Below, piece after piece: positions 21,144-30,199 of a stretch of 64,000 nt of DNA. The notes under the pieces are model-generated. The model did not search any database, was not told where the DNA came from, and saw only the letters and a list, made by a program, of their open reading frames with translations. How positions within the stretch are numbered: position 1 is the stretch's first letter; each line of letters opens with the position of its first letter. Both the position numbers and the translations under genes were made by a program. Origin of the DNA: a virus; the IMG/VR virus record IMGVR_UViG_3300033148_007258, positions 1 to 64,000 of that record; one strand, 5' to 3'.

Positions 21144-23283
21144 TTCCGCAAAAGATAAAAGGCTTCACAAGGACATTCTTACCGAAATACAGGCGGACGA
21201 AACAGCCAAAGAGTCTTTTGAGGCGACGTGGTGGGAGTGTTTTTATTTTTATATCGGGCAGCAGTGGCTTCGCTACATCCGTTCTTCTTCCAACATCAAC
21301 ATGCCCGAACCTGTCAATATAAGCTCCAAAAGCATCCTTCCTGTAACGAATCATATACGTGAAATCTGTGAAGTTTTGCGGGGGAAGTTTCTCAAGCGAC
21401 CGAGTATTCCCGGCGTTAGTTCTATCAACAGGTCGATTGAGAATCGTCGCGGCGCCGAGGGCGCCGACCACCTTGTGAAATACCGCTATCGCATCGACAA
21501 AGACCAGTCGCGGCGTGTTGAAAGAGACACTATGCTGCAGATGTATGGTAATGCGTTCATCAAGCTGGTATGGAACAAGGATTTGGGCGAGGAATACCCC
21601 GTGCCGACGGAATGGGAAGAGATTGACGATTTACAACAGCTAACGGTTATGGTTTGCCAGTACTGCGGGGAAATCGGCGAGGACAGTTATGACAAATGCC
21701 CGATGTGCGGCGGCACTGACATTTACCCGCGCACTACGGAAAAGAAAAACAAGAAACGGATTCCCAGTAAATCCGAATGGAAAAAGCGTGGCGATATTGA
21801 AATTGAGCTTAGGTCGCCCTTTAATATTATTCCCTACAGATATGCAAAAAACTGGGAAGGTCTTGTTCATCTTACCGACAGGTCGGTACGACACACTTCA
21901 TGGGTCAAGCAACATTTTCCCGACATAACAATCAGTGAGGACGAGCTTGAATCCGTTGATTCGATTGATGAAGATGCGGATGTCGCCATGCTGGGCGGAG
22001 ACGTCAGCAACCCGCCTGCCGTAGCCGCGTCCGGGATGGTGAGAATATATGAGCATTATAAGCGCCCCTGCAAGGAATATCCTAACGGGCTGGTTGTTCT
22101 GCTCACGAAGGGACAGATACTTTATAAAAAAGAACGGATGCCGTATTTTGACAACCTGCCAAAGAAATACATGGATTATCCCTATATCCATTTCAAGTAT
22201 TCTATTGTGCCGGGAATGTTTTGGGCGCAGGGCGCTGTTGAGCCGCTTATTCCGATACAGAAGCAGTTCAATCAGCTTGACCGCCACATTATTATCTGGA
22301 CGAAAAAGAGCATCGGGTCAAAGATAATTGTGACGAATGACTGCGGTCTACTCCAGAAGGATATTAGCGGTTCTGAGGGTGAAATCTGGAATTTTGATTA
22401 TAAACCGAACCAACCGGCGCCACAGATAATACCGGGCGTTGATTTGCCGATAGGCGTGTGGAAGCGGCGGGAGGATTTGAAGCTCGACATGTATCGCGTG
22501 AGCGGCGCGGAGCAAATCATCAGGGGGGAAACCGGCGCCGGCGAAGAATCGGGTATTGCTATAGGAATCAAGCAGGAAAACGCTCAGGACAGACTCTTGC
22601 CGATACTTGAGGGCATTGACGAACAGGATATTCAATACCACAGGCGCAAGTTGATGTATTTGCAGCAGTTTGCAGATTACGATCAGCAGATTGACATTAT
22701 CGGCAAAGACGGCAAGCCGGAAGTTGTGAGTTTTAACAGCAAGGATATTGGCAATAATTTTAATGTATTCATGGACACGGGAACTGGGGGCGTCCGGTCG
22801 CACACTATTGATATGCAGTTTGCTCTTGACCTTATGGATCGTGAGGTCATTGACCGGGTTGACCCGAAGATGCGCACCGAAATCGTCAAAAAGGCGGGGC
22901 TGCCGCAGTTTACCCCTGATTATTCGGATGACGAGAAGAAGGCTGAGCGTATTATCGACCGCCTGAAGGGCGGGGATTATAATGTGTCGCGGTATGAACC
23001 GATTAACCAGTTTGACGATGATGAGACTGTTTACCGGGTGTTGAGGTCGTGGATTATCAGTCCTTCATTTGAAGAACTGGTGAAAGATAATCCCGAACTA
23101 CTCGAACACGCCAATCGGGTATGCGGCGAATATTATGAACAAGTACAAAATGCTTTAGCGAATAGAATGCAAATGGAACAGGGAGCGCCTCCGGGCGGGC
23201 AGGCGTCGCCACCGCCGCAGGTTGAGGCTATGCGGGGAGGTATGCCGTCGCCACAGAGCGCGCCCCCTGTGGTCAGTATATAA
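21103..23283 (+). CDS. portal protein with zinc-ribbon insertion
   Basis: A 726-aa protein starting at GTG 21103 (GTG 21106 is also possible). The N-terminal WWECFYFYIGQQWLRYI, central PYIHFKYSIVPGMFWAQGAV, FNQLDRHIIIWTKKSI and VSGAEQIIRGETGAGEESGI are typical of podovirus-type portals. The portal ring is the DNA gate at one capsid vertex and the dock for terminase. Residues 185-202 carry two CxxC pairs (CQYC and CPMC), a zinc-ribbon insertion. The proline-rich C-terminus (about 690-726) probably extends into the head. Confidence 0.92.
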   Translation: MVKTKKKKEPKETNSAKDKRLHKDILTEIQADETAKESFEATWWECFYFYIGQQWLRYIRSSSNINMPEPVNISSKSILPVTNHIREICEVLRGKFLKRPSIPGVSSINRSIENRRGAEGADHLVKYRYRIDKDQSRRVERDTMLQMYGNAFIKLVWNKDLGEEYPVPTEWEEIDDLQQLTVMVCQYCGEIGEDSYDKCPMCGGTDIYPRTTEKKNKKRIPSKSEWKKRGDIEIELRSPFNIIPYRYAKNWEGLVHLTDRSVRHTSWVKQHFPDITISEDELESVDSIDEDADVAMLGGDVSNPPAVAASGMVRIYEHYKRPCKEYPNGLVVLLTKGQILYKKERMPYFDNLPKKYMDYPYIHFKYSIVPGMFWAQGAVEPLIPIQKQFNQLDRHIIIWTKKSIGSKIIVTNDCGLLQKDISGSEGEIWNFDYKPNQPAPQIIPGVDLPIGVWKRREDLKLDMYRVSGAEQIIRGETGAGEESGIAIGIKQENAQDRLLPILEGIDEQDIQYHRRKLMYLQQFADYDQQIDIIGKDGKPEVVSFNSKDIGNNFNVFMDTGTGGVRSHTIDMQFALDLMDREVIDRVDPKMRTEIVKKAGLPQFTPDYSDDEKKAERIIDRLKGGDYNVSRYEPINQFDDDETVYRVLRSWIISPSFEELVKDNPELLEHANRVCGEYYEQVQNALANRMQMEQGAPPGGQASPPPQVEAMRGGMPSPQSAPPVVSI

Positions 23284-23415
23284 GCATTAAGCTCTGACGC
23301 CGGGATGCGTCTACGGTTGTCAGGGTGCGGGAAGTGAATGCGTTACAGCCACGAACGGCTGAACTCGCAGATATGCGTAAATATCAACGTTAAGAAAAAG
23401 TTGTGGAGGTTAGTT

Positions 23416-24366
23416 ATGTCAGAAGAAACACCTACACCGGAAGAGACTCCGGCGGCAACAACAAAGACGAATGAGGCTCCTCAGGAAAAAGCGGGGGAGA
23501 CTCCTGTCGATTCGTCACCGGCAGACCAAAAGGGCACAGAGAACATGGTTCCTCAATCGCGCGTCAATGAGATAACGGCAGAGAAGAATAAGTACAAGGA
23601 ACAACTTGAAGCGCAGGCTGATTACGAGGAACTGAAATCGTTATTGCCCTTTGCAAAAATAGGACAGGTAGTAAGCAAACAAGCTATGTCCAGTCCCGAA
23701 AAACAGGCGCTCCTTGATTCTCTTATAGGCAAGGGGCAGACAGCGACACCGAAAACGTCACAGCAGGTAGAGCAGACTCAGCAGGATTTGGCGACTAAGT
23801 ATCAAGAGGATATAAATGCCCTTGCGTTACTTGATGAAACCGACCCTGCGCGCGCCGTGTTGGAGAAAAACATCCAGAATACTCAAGCGTTGTATCGAGA
23901 CCTGAGCCAGCAGAAACAGGAATTTGAGCGGCGCGACCAGCAAGCGCGTGAACGCGACGCCCGGCTGGTGAATGATGTGCAGGATTTGCGATTTGATATA
24001 ATATTTGAGCGGAAGATGAACTCGCCTGAGTTCAAGGATGTCGACCCGGAAGACAAGGAACAGTATCGCGAATATTGCACCAAACGCATCTGGGCTGATT
24101 ACGAAAAGGCGCAGCAGATGGGCGTTGCTCCCCCTGACTGGGAAAAGAACATCCCGAAGTATCTTGCCAAAAAGAAGGCTGAGATTGAGAAGGTTGAAAT
24201 GCGCGGCGTTAAGAAATACCAAGAGGCTGAAGAAAGAAAACGGCAAGCCGAGAGCGTTCCCGGCGGCGCTTCTTCAGGCGTTGATGTCAAGACGCTGCCT
24301 GCTGACAAGATTAAGGAATTGAGTTATCAGGAAGCCGCTATTGAACTTGCGAAATTGAACGAATAG
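23416..24366 (+). CDS. putative capsid scaffold protein, 316 aa
   Basis: GTGGAGGTTAGTTATG fixes the start at 23416; the in-frame ATG at 23338 has no ribosome site. The protein is highly charged and helical: an acidic, threonine/proline-rich start (EETPTPEETPAATTKTNEAP), then long coiled-coil stretches (SRVNEITAEKNKYKEQLEAQ; KQEFERRDQQARERDARLVN). Its position between portal and major capsid genes is the usual place for scaffold, which guides shell assembly and is then lost. Confidence 0.85.
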   Translation: MSEETPTPEETPAATTKTNEAPQEKAGETPVDSSPADQKGTENMVPQSRVNEITAEKNKYKEQLEAQADYEELKSLLPFAKIGQVVSKQAMSSPEKQALLDSLIGKGQTATPKTSQQVEQTQQDLATKYQEDINALALLDETDPARAVLEKNIQNTQALYRDLSQQKQEFERRDQQARERDARLVNDVQDLRFDIIFERKMNSPEFKDVDPEDKEQYREYCTKRIWADYEKAQQMGVAPPDWEKNIPKYLAKKKAEIEKVEMRGVKKYQEAEERKRQAESVPGGASSGVDVKTLPADKIKELSYQEAAIELAKLNE

Positions 24367-24419
24367 AGCATAGAGCAAGAAGGTCGGGGCTGGTTTAATA
24401 TTGAAAGGAGTGGTTTTAA

Positions 24420-25646
24420 GTGGCTGTTTTAAGACCAACAGATGTTACTGAAGCACTAAAACGTCAACAGGCGGAAAAAGCAATAGAACTGATGAACACG
24501 AGCGCACCAACATTCGGACGGATTCCGGTTGCTAAGGAAAAAATACGCGGTAACGGTATTTATTTATCGGTTAATACCACAGCACCCTGGGGTTCGACCG
24601 GCGCTCGTAATGTGGATGAAACTCTGCCGATTGCACAGCGTTCGGCGTGGCAGAACCCCATTATCACGGCTAAATACCGGTATACGCGGGTTCATCTGGC
24701 AAATCAGTTGATTGCACTGGCACAGAACTATAAAGACGCTTATGTTGTTGCGAAAGCCAATGCGGAACTCGCCGCCATGAAGACTTTCTACAAGCTACAG
24801 AATTGGCATGTTTTTCGAGATGCTAAGGGTACGCTCGCAGTGGGGTCTGAATGTCCGACTGCAACAACCATGACCATGGCTTCGCCCGATTATACGCGCG
24901 GGTTAAAGCCGGGTATGCTTGTCGATATAGCGGATGCGGGTACGGAAACAACGGCAAATGTTGAATCTATTACCATCAGCACCATTGATCGTCCAGCATA
25001 CACAGTAACCTTCAGCGATACATGCAACACAAGTTTTGCTTCGGGAGATACCGTTGTGATGCAGGGCGACCGCGATACGACCGCCACGAAGAATATTTGC
25101 GGGTTCAAATCCGGGATTATCTCTTCAGGCACGTATTTCGGCGTCAACGTTGGAACGTATGAAGAATGGGCAAGCAACGTCAAGACCTTTAGCGGTACGC
25201 CAACGCCCTTGACGGAAATGAACATGTTTGAGGTTCTTAACCTTATTGAAGCGAATACAGGCAGTGGCGAGATGAACCTTGAGCTGCTTTGCAACCAGCC
25301 GGTCTATAACGAGTATTATTTGATGCACGTTCCTGCGGCGCGGTACGAACAGGGCAAGGCTATTAAGGGTGGACATACCGGGTTATACTTTCAGGGTCAT
25401 GAACTTATCAAGGATACTGACTGTCCCGCGGATGATATGTTCTTCTATGAACCGACGACATGGAATAAGTATGAAGTTCAGCCCGATCAGTGGGGAGATT
25501 CAGGAGGCAAGTGGCAGAGTGAATCGTTGTCTGGCAATAAGGATAATGTTGGAAGTTACTTCAGGAGCTATATGGAAGTCGCATGTAAAGCGCCAAAGAA
25601 AAACGGTCGCTTAGGCGACATTTACACCAGCCAGACGGTGAAATAA
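24420..25646 (+). CDS. major capsid protein (HK97-type fold, inferred)
   Basis: A GTG start with GAAAGGAGTGG upstream. The 408-aa protein follows scaffold and is closed by a strong terminator, as for most phage major capsid genes. The N-terminal helix is MAVLRPTDVTEALKRQQAEK. A helical TRVHLANQLIALAQNYKDAY, VVAKANAELAAMKTF resembles the spine helix of HK97-like capsids, and an inserted strand-rich domain spans about 150-230 (CPTATTMTMASPDYTRGLKP). The assignment rests on context and composition. Confidence 0.88.
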   Translation: MAVLRPTDVTEALKRQQAEKAIELMNTSAPTFGRIPVAKEKIRGNGIYLSVNTTAPWGSTGARNVDETLPIAQRSAWQNPIITAKYRYTRVHLANQLIALAQNYKDAYVVAKANAELAAMKTFYKLQNWHVFRDAKGTLAVGSECPTATTMTMASPDYTRGLKPGMLVDIADAGTETTANVESITISTIDRPAYTVTFSDTCNTSFASGDTVVMQGDRDTTATKNICGFKSGIISSGTYFGVNVGTYEEWASNVKTFSGTPTPLTEMNMFEVLNLIEANTGSGEMNLELLCNQPVYNEYYLMHVPAARYEQGKAIKGGHTGLYFQGHELIKDTDCPADDMFFYEPTTWNKYEVQPDQWGDSGGKWQSESLSGNKDNVGSYFRSYMEVACKAPKKNGRLGDIYTSQTVK

Positions 25647-25656
25647 ACAAGGTTAT

Positions 25657-25700
25657 GGGCGGGGGCGTTCCGAAACTTCGGGATAAACCCGCCCGCCTTT
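25657..25700 (+). terminator. terminator-like hairpin after the capsid gene
   Basis: GGGCGGG (25657-25663) pairs with CCCGCCC (25688-25694), with an inner CCGAA/TTCGG hairpin, followed by GCCTTTAAA. The T-run is short, so read-through to the tail genes is likely. This would give the capsid gene more transcript than the genes behind it. Confidence 0.65.
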
Positions 25701-25719
25701 AAATGGTTGTGAGGTTGGG

Positions 25720-26340
25720 ATGGGAATATTCAGGATACCGGAACACAAGTTGCGGAGACGATATAGAAACAAGCTATATGAGCCGGATGAGCGTATTCTT
25801 GAAGCGATACAGGTTGTTGACCCGTTCATTGATATTCGATGGGATAGAATGACGGGAAATTTTGCGTTTCTACGTTATTCTCCGGCATTCACTTATCATG
25901 TGTATGACCGCGTAAATGCAATGACGCGGAAAATACATGTGCAAGAGAGTGTTAAATGGCTTGATGCAGTTCCGGTAAGTCAGATGGGAATGTGGGTCGT
26001 GGACATCGTGCCGCGTTGCGAGATAGATATTAAAACGTGGCAGATAAGGAAAGACGCTGAAGATGAACGCAAACGGGAAATAGCGGCGCGGAAGGCTGAT
26101 GAGGACTGGTTGAATATGTACAAAGACGATGCAGACCTTTATTACGAGCAGGCGCGTGATGAGCACAATCTTGGTAAGGGGTCATGGCGGCGTGATTCAG
26201 GAAACCGGAGAACCGGCGGTAAGCCCTGGCTTGAGAAGATGAGTTCCGCAGAGGTTGCGGAAGAAAGAGAAATCGCCGCAACGATTAAAAACATTCCCGG
26301 CGCGGGAGTGTATGTTAATACTGAAAGCGACAACAAATAA
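25720..26340 (+). CDS. hypothetical head-tail region protein, 206 aa
   Basis: It begins MGIFRIPEHKLRRRYRNKLY with a basic first helix, then a strand-rich domain (DPFIDIRWDRMTGNFAFLRY, SPAFTYHVYDRVNAM). The last 90 residues are a charged helix and a glycine/arginine linker. Its position directly after the capsid gene suggests a head-completion or structural role. No named family recognised. Confidence 0.78.
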   Translation: MGIFRIPEHKLRRRYRNKLYEPDERILEAIQVVDPFIDIRWDRMTGNFAFLRYSPAFTYHVYDRVNAMTRKIHVQESVKWLDAVPVSQMGMWVVDIVPRCEIDIKTWQIRKDAEDERKREIAARKADEDWLNMYKDDADLYYEQARDEHNLGKGSWRRDSGNRRTGGKPWLEKMSSAEVAEEREIAATIKNIPGAGVYVNTESDNK

Positions 26341-26351
26341 CAGGAGGCAGT

Positions 26352-27008
26352 ATGGCAGTATTAGGTTATTTACTTGAACCCGGCACAGACCCGTGGCTGG
26401 ATGATTATCCCGACGAACACGGGGTTCCGCGGTTGTTATTGGACATCAGACAAATTCCGCTTGAGTTATATCCGGGAAAGTTTTATGACATCAACGATTC
26501 GGATGCCCGGTTGCTTGAGAGAGAGTATGGCGCACGCGGGCTTGTGGCATTTGAAGATGCGAAATTCAGACTGAATGTGCAAGTCATTAATGCACCGGAT
26601 CAAAAAGAGTTTGATGGTTTTAAAAACCAGTTAAAAGCCCTGATATTGGAAGGAAAGATAAGGGCTTATGAGCGGTGGCTGGTTCATGTCGACCAGATGG
26701 AGAAAACGCGGAAACAGCGTTATTCTGAGCGCCAGCAGAAAGCGCAGCAGAAAGACCTTCAGGAGGAAGATAGACCTCCGAAACTTGAACAGGCTCGTAC
26801 TTTCATTCGGGAGCAGAAGATCAAGAATAAAATAAAGCAGTGGCGTGAACAATTGGCAAAGAAAGATTATTCAGGTGTTGTGGTTGGTGAGATTGTTCCG
26901 ACCAAGCTGGCACAGTATTATGATGTAATGCCTGCACCGGCGAACGATTTCGGCATCACACAGACTGGCGCGCCGTCAGGCGCAATCGTTGAGCAAATAC
27001 GCATCTGA
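26352..27008 (+). CDS. hypothetical head-tail region protein, 218 aa
   Basis: AACAGGAGGCAGTATG supports the start. The N-terminal 80 residues form an alpha/beta region (VPRLLLDIRQIPLELYPGKF, YDINDSDARLLEREYGARGL). The next 100 are a long, charged helical segment (QMEKTRKQRYSERQQKAQQK). The tail is hydrophobic and glycine/proline-rich. It may be a minor structural or assembly protein. Confidence 0.78.
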   Translation: MAVLGYLLEPGTDPWLDDYPDEHGVPRLLLDIRQIPLELYPGKFYDINDSDARLLEREYGARGLVAFEDAKFRLNVQVINAPDQKEFDGFKNQLKALILEGKIRAYERWLVHVDQMEKTRKQRYSERQQKAQQKDLQEEDRPPKLEQARTFIREQKIKNKIKQWREQLAKKDYSGVVVGEIVPTKLAQYYDVMPAPANDFGITQTGAPSGAIVEQIRI

Positions 27009-27024
27009 GAGGTATTGGTGTAGT

Positions 27025-27648
27025 ATGGCAAACAAGACAATGCAGGATTACATTGACGAGTCCTGGCTTTTGTTCAACAAACCGGCGTCGAGCAATTTTT
27101 ATACGTCGGCGGAAATGGTAAAAACCGTTGAAAAAGCGCGAGGCGCACTCTGGAACAAGGTACTCGATGCGGGGCAGAACTATGGCTTGACTTATGAGCC
27201 ATATACGTTTGCGAGCGGGGAATATGAGAAAGACCTGCCGGATGATTTCCGCATTGGTATTGCCGCGTACAATTATTCTGATGGAACACCTATTGAGCTT
27301 GAACTTGACTGGAGCGCCGATTCATTTCCAGAATCGCTATATAAACTCAATAATTTTCAGTGGACTATAGCGGATGACAAGTTCAAGGTAATGAAAACCA
27401 TAACGGGCACGGTCAGGTTTTATTATTATCGAGATATCGTTGCATTGGATAAACTGACCACAGAGGACACGCAGATACCGCGCGTTTTGCAGGATGATAT
27501 TCCCATATATGTTGTCTGGAAGATGTTTGCCACTGCACATTCTCCGTCTGCGGAAATATATAAGAAGGAATGGGAGAAAATATTAGCTTCAGCTTCGGGG
27601 CGTGTTATGAGGGTTAAGAAACCCCGACTTATACGGGACGCAGAATGA
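27025..27648 (+). CDS. head-tail adaptor-like protein (gp6/gp4 type), 207 aa
   Basis: The start at 27025 (MANKTMQDYIDESWLLFNK) follows GAGAGGTATTGGTGT. The helical opening, then YTSAEMVKTVEKARGALWNK and YTFASGEYEKDLPDDFRIGI, with a later YYYRDIVALDKLTTEDTQIP, is like the connector proteins that bind below the portal in short-tailed phages. I infer this from layout and position; the sequence match to known adaptors is only general. Confidence 0.7.
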   Translation: MANKTMQDYIDESWLLFNKPASSNFYTSAEMVKTVEKARGALWNKVLDAGQNYGLTYEPYTFASGEYEKDLPDDFRIGIAAYNYSDGTPIELELDWSADSFPESLYKLNNFQWTIADDKFKVMKTITGTVRFYYYRDIVALDKLTTEDTQIPRVLQDDIPIYVVWKMFATAHSPSAEIYKKEWEKILASASGRVMRVKKPRLIRDAE

Positions 27649-27649
27649 T

Positions 27650-27841
27650 ATGCCGAGACGAAACAGGAATGCAGGTCAGCGGGAAACAAATGTCAGTAGG
27701 TGGGATTGGATAAGCGTGCTCTGGGTCAAGAAAAAGGGGAATAGCTCATTGCCGTCAGGGTTTCATTTGCCAGACCATTATTCTAAGAAAGGTAAGCACG
27801 AGCACAATAAACCAAAAAGGCAGAGTGACCGCACATCATAA
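27650..27841 (+). CDS. small basic protein, 63 aa
   Basis: It starts two bases after the previous stop and is very basic (MPRRNRNAGQRETNVSRWDW; KKGKHEHNKPKRQSDRTS). It has no clear ribosome site, so translation would rely on coupling. Its reading ends at TAA 27839-27841, exactly where the frame of the next structural gene becomes open. It may be a real nucleic-acid-binding peptide or serve to deliver ribosomes to the next gene. Confidence 0.5.
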   Translation: MPRRNRNAGQRETNVSRWDWISVLWVKKKGNSSLPSGFHLPDHYSKKGKHEHNKPKRQSDRTS

Positions 27842-27900
27842 TAGAGCGCCTATATAATACCAGTCAGGGTGCGAATCCCGACGAATCGCCGGTCAGGTTA

Positions 27901-29454
27901 ATGTCGGAATATGCCGTGATGATGAAGAACATGGTGTATGATGAGGGAAACAATATTGTGCGGCGTCGGGGAATGCAGCGTATTACCGAGACTCCGATAT
28001 TTGATACGGATGCTGTGACGGAACTGCCGATTGATGCGCTGTTTTATACACAGACAGAAGCGGGGGACGGTCACTGGGTTGCTTTTGCAGGCACAGGTGC
28101 GCACGTATTCAACGAGACGAAGGGCGACTGGGACACCTTTGTACAGACGGGATTAACGGCGGGCTTGCAATGGTGCGGCGTTACATTCAACGGGACATTC
28201 ATTGCAACCAACGGCACGGACAAGATGCAGAAATGGGCGGGCACGGTTGATGATGAAGGCGTTCCGACCGGATGGACGACGGTAGATGATAACGGCGAGG
28301 GCGGCTTTTACAGCAACATTCCCTATCCGAAGTATATAGCGGTTCATAAAAACCAGCTTTTTGCGGCGGTATACCGTGATACGGCAGGCGGCGAAATTCA
28401 CTATAATCAAGTACGATATTCACCGATTACGCCGACGGTAACACCGTTTCAAGACTGGGATGCTAATGATATTTTCAACGTCAAACTCAACGAGCCGGTT
28501 TCAGGGATACTGTCAGACGCCCACAGTGATGTTCTTGTAATAACATCGGTAAACCAGACCGAGATACTTACCGGCAGTAGCAGTGCGAACTTTGGGCAGG
28601 TTCTTGTTTCTGGCGACACTGGCTGTCTTTCGCAAGCGACTATGGCTAATACCGATCTGGGCTTAGTATGGCTTTCCAAGCAGGGTGTGGTTGTATTCGA
28701 TGGCAGCGCCGTGCAGAAGTTTTCGACTAACGTAGATAGATATTTTCGGGGATTCAATACAGACAGGTTCGAGTATGCGTGTGCCGCTTATTATCAGGGA
28801 TACAACCAACAGAAGAAATGGTATCTGCTGAGCGTCACGCTCAAGTATGAAGAGGAGACGCTGGATTACAACAATTTCATACTGGGGTTTGATTTCAACA
28901 GGGATGCCGCCGCTTTTACCATAACCGGCTGGGATGCGGACTGTTTTGCGGTCGGGGAAAGCGAAAACAGCGACATACTCTATTTCGGCGACCGGAACGG
29001 GCTTGTGTGTCGTGCGGACTATGGGTTTGACGATGACGGCAATCCTATTGATTCACAGTTGATTCTTGGGCCGTTCACGGGCGGAGACATGGTTTACGAG
29101 AAGGCTTATCATAATGCGCACATACTGCTGGCGAACGTCAGCCCGCTTACGCTGAAGTTTACCTATTCAACGGACTTAGAGAACCTTGAGGATTCGGACG
29201 GGAACACGGTGTTGCCGAAATCGCGGAGCATAGATTTTACCGGTCTTGAGACGCCGGATTTATTCAACAGCGTGAAGTTTGACCAAGAAAAGGTGTGGGA
29301 GAATTACGCATTCAAAGAACATACGATTGCGCTGCCGCGGTTGACGGGGAAGACGTTGTTTTTAGGAATTGGCAATTCAGGCATTGTGAAAGATTACGCA
29401 ATACATGGCGTGCGCGTAGATTCGTATGAACATGGAATGTCGAGGGCGGTTTAA
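27901..29454 (+). CDS. tail hub / head-closure protein, beta-propeller-like (P22 gp10-type, inferred)
   Basis: A 517-aa strand-rich protein (HWVAFAGTGAHVFNETKGDW; FNGTFIATNGTDKMQKWAGT; GLVWLSKQGVVVFDGSAVQK) with the repeated look of a beta-propeller, like the tail-hub proteins of short-tailed phages. The ATG at 27901 has no ribosome site. The frame is open upstream to 27829 and reads IERLYNTSQGANPDESPVRL, typical of the N-terminus of this class, but has no ATG, GTG or TTG there. The true start may therefore be a rare codon (ATA or ATC near 27835-27843). Confidence 0.8.
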   Translation: MSEYAVMMKNMVYDEGNNIVRRRGMQRITETPIFDTDAVTELPIDALFYTQTEAGDGHWVAFAGTGAHVFNETKGDWDTFVQTGLTAGLQWCGVTFNGTFIATNGTDKMQKWAGTVDDEGVPTGWTTVDDNGEGGFYSNIPYPKYIAVHKNQLFAAVYRDTAGGEIHYNQVRYSPITPTVTPFQDWDANDIFNVKLNEPVSGILSDAHSDVLVITSVNQTEILTGSSSANFGQVLVSGDTGCLSQATMANTDLGLVWLSKQGVVVFDGSAVQKFSTNVDRYFRGFNTDRFEYACAAYYQGYNQQKKWYLLSVTLKYEEETLDYNNFILGFDFNRDAAAFTITGWDADCFAVGESENSDILYFGDRNGLVCRADYGFDDDGNPIDSQLILGPFTGGDMVYEKAYHNAHILLANVSPLTLKFTYSTDLENLEDSDGNTVLPKSRSIDFTGLETPDLFNSVKFDQEKVWENYAFKEHTIALPRLTGKTLFLGIGNSGIVKDYAIHGVRVDSYEHGMSRAV

Positions 29455-29771
29455 TGGGCATTTCGCCGTTACACAGGATACACACGGGGCGCGCATGGAT
29501 TGACAGGGCGCTGAGTACGGTAGTTGATAAAATCAACGAGATGCTGAATTATGAGGTGTTGACGTGTACGTTTAGTGAAGCGAATACGGATACGGCGTTT
29601 ATGCATAATCTCGGCAAGATACCGAACAGGTTTCATGTAATTGCCATTGAGGGGGCGTATTCATACGGCATTATCACAAAGGGAACGACTGCCAATACGA
29701 ACATACGGGCTTATTTTCAATGCACGATGGCGGGCGTGACCGCTTATATAAAGGTGTGGCGTGAAGACTAA
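29454..29771 (+). CDS. small tail-associated protein, 105 aa
   Basis: Its start overlaps the previous stop (TAATG). A short helical N-terminus (HTGRAWIDRALSTVVDKINE) is followed by a beta-rich domain (HNLGKIPNRFHVIAIEGAYS, TTANTNIRAYFQCTMAGVTA) that resembles small host-binding or fibre-adaptor domains. I do not recognise a family. Confidence 0.78.
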   Translation: MGISPLHRIHTGRAWIDRALSTVVDKINEMLNYEVLTCTFSEANTDTAFMHNLGKIPNRFHVIAIEGAYSYGIITKGTTANTNIRAYFQCTMAGVTAYIKVWRED

Positions 29772-29772
29772 C

Positions 29773-30198
29773 ATGGAAACATTGACGGATTTAATAAAAC
29801 GGCACGAGGGATTCAGGGAGACCGTTTATAAATGTCCGGCGGGCAAACTGACGGTCGGTTACGGGCATAACCTTGAAGATAATCCGATGTCGGAGCAGGT
29901 TGCGGAAATGTTGCTTGACGAAGACATAGATGAAGCGATTGAAAACTTGAAACAGGTTATTCCTGTGAACAAGCTGAAATATGAGAATGTGGTAAGGTTT
30001 AATGCGCTTGTTACTATGATGTATATATTTGGACTGGAGGGATTTAAGGGTTTTCGTAAGATGGTAGCCGCCTTAAAACGAGACCCTATAGATTGGTCGC
30101 TTGTAGCGGCGGAAGCGATGGACAGCCGGTGGTACAGGCGGTATCCGGTACGCGCTTCCGAGATAGTGCGGATGCTTCAATTTGGGGTGATGACTTAA
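29773..30198 (+). CDS. endolysin, T4-lysozyme-type muramidase (GH24)
   Basis: A 141-aa protein with the GH24 signature. E12 is in KRHEGF, C21 is in YKCPAG, and T27 is in LTVGYGHN. The spacing Glu-8-Cys-5-Thr matches the E/D-or-C/T triad of this family, with Cys in place of the usual Asp, as in several phage enzymes. It cuts the NAG-NAM bond of peptidoglycan at lysis. No signal peptide, so release needs a holin. It lies in the tail region, about 15 kb from the holin-like genes at 45365-46120. Start 29773; an in-frame GTG at 29761 is possible. Confidence 0.92.
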   Translation: METLTDLIKRHEGFRETVYKCPAGKLTVGYGHNLEDNPMSEQVAEMLLDEDIDEAIENLKQVIPVNKLKYENVVRFNALVTMMYIFGLEGFKGFRKMVAALKRDPIDWSLVAAEAMDSRWYRRYPVRASEIVRMLQFGVMT

Positions 30199-30199
30199 A

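Noticed and set aside
22348-22803. Long minus-strand frames inside the portal gene
   Set aside because: Shadows of a well-supported portal gene with no ribosome site or recognisable motif.
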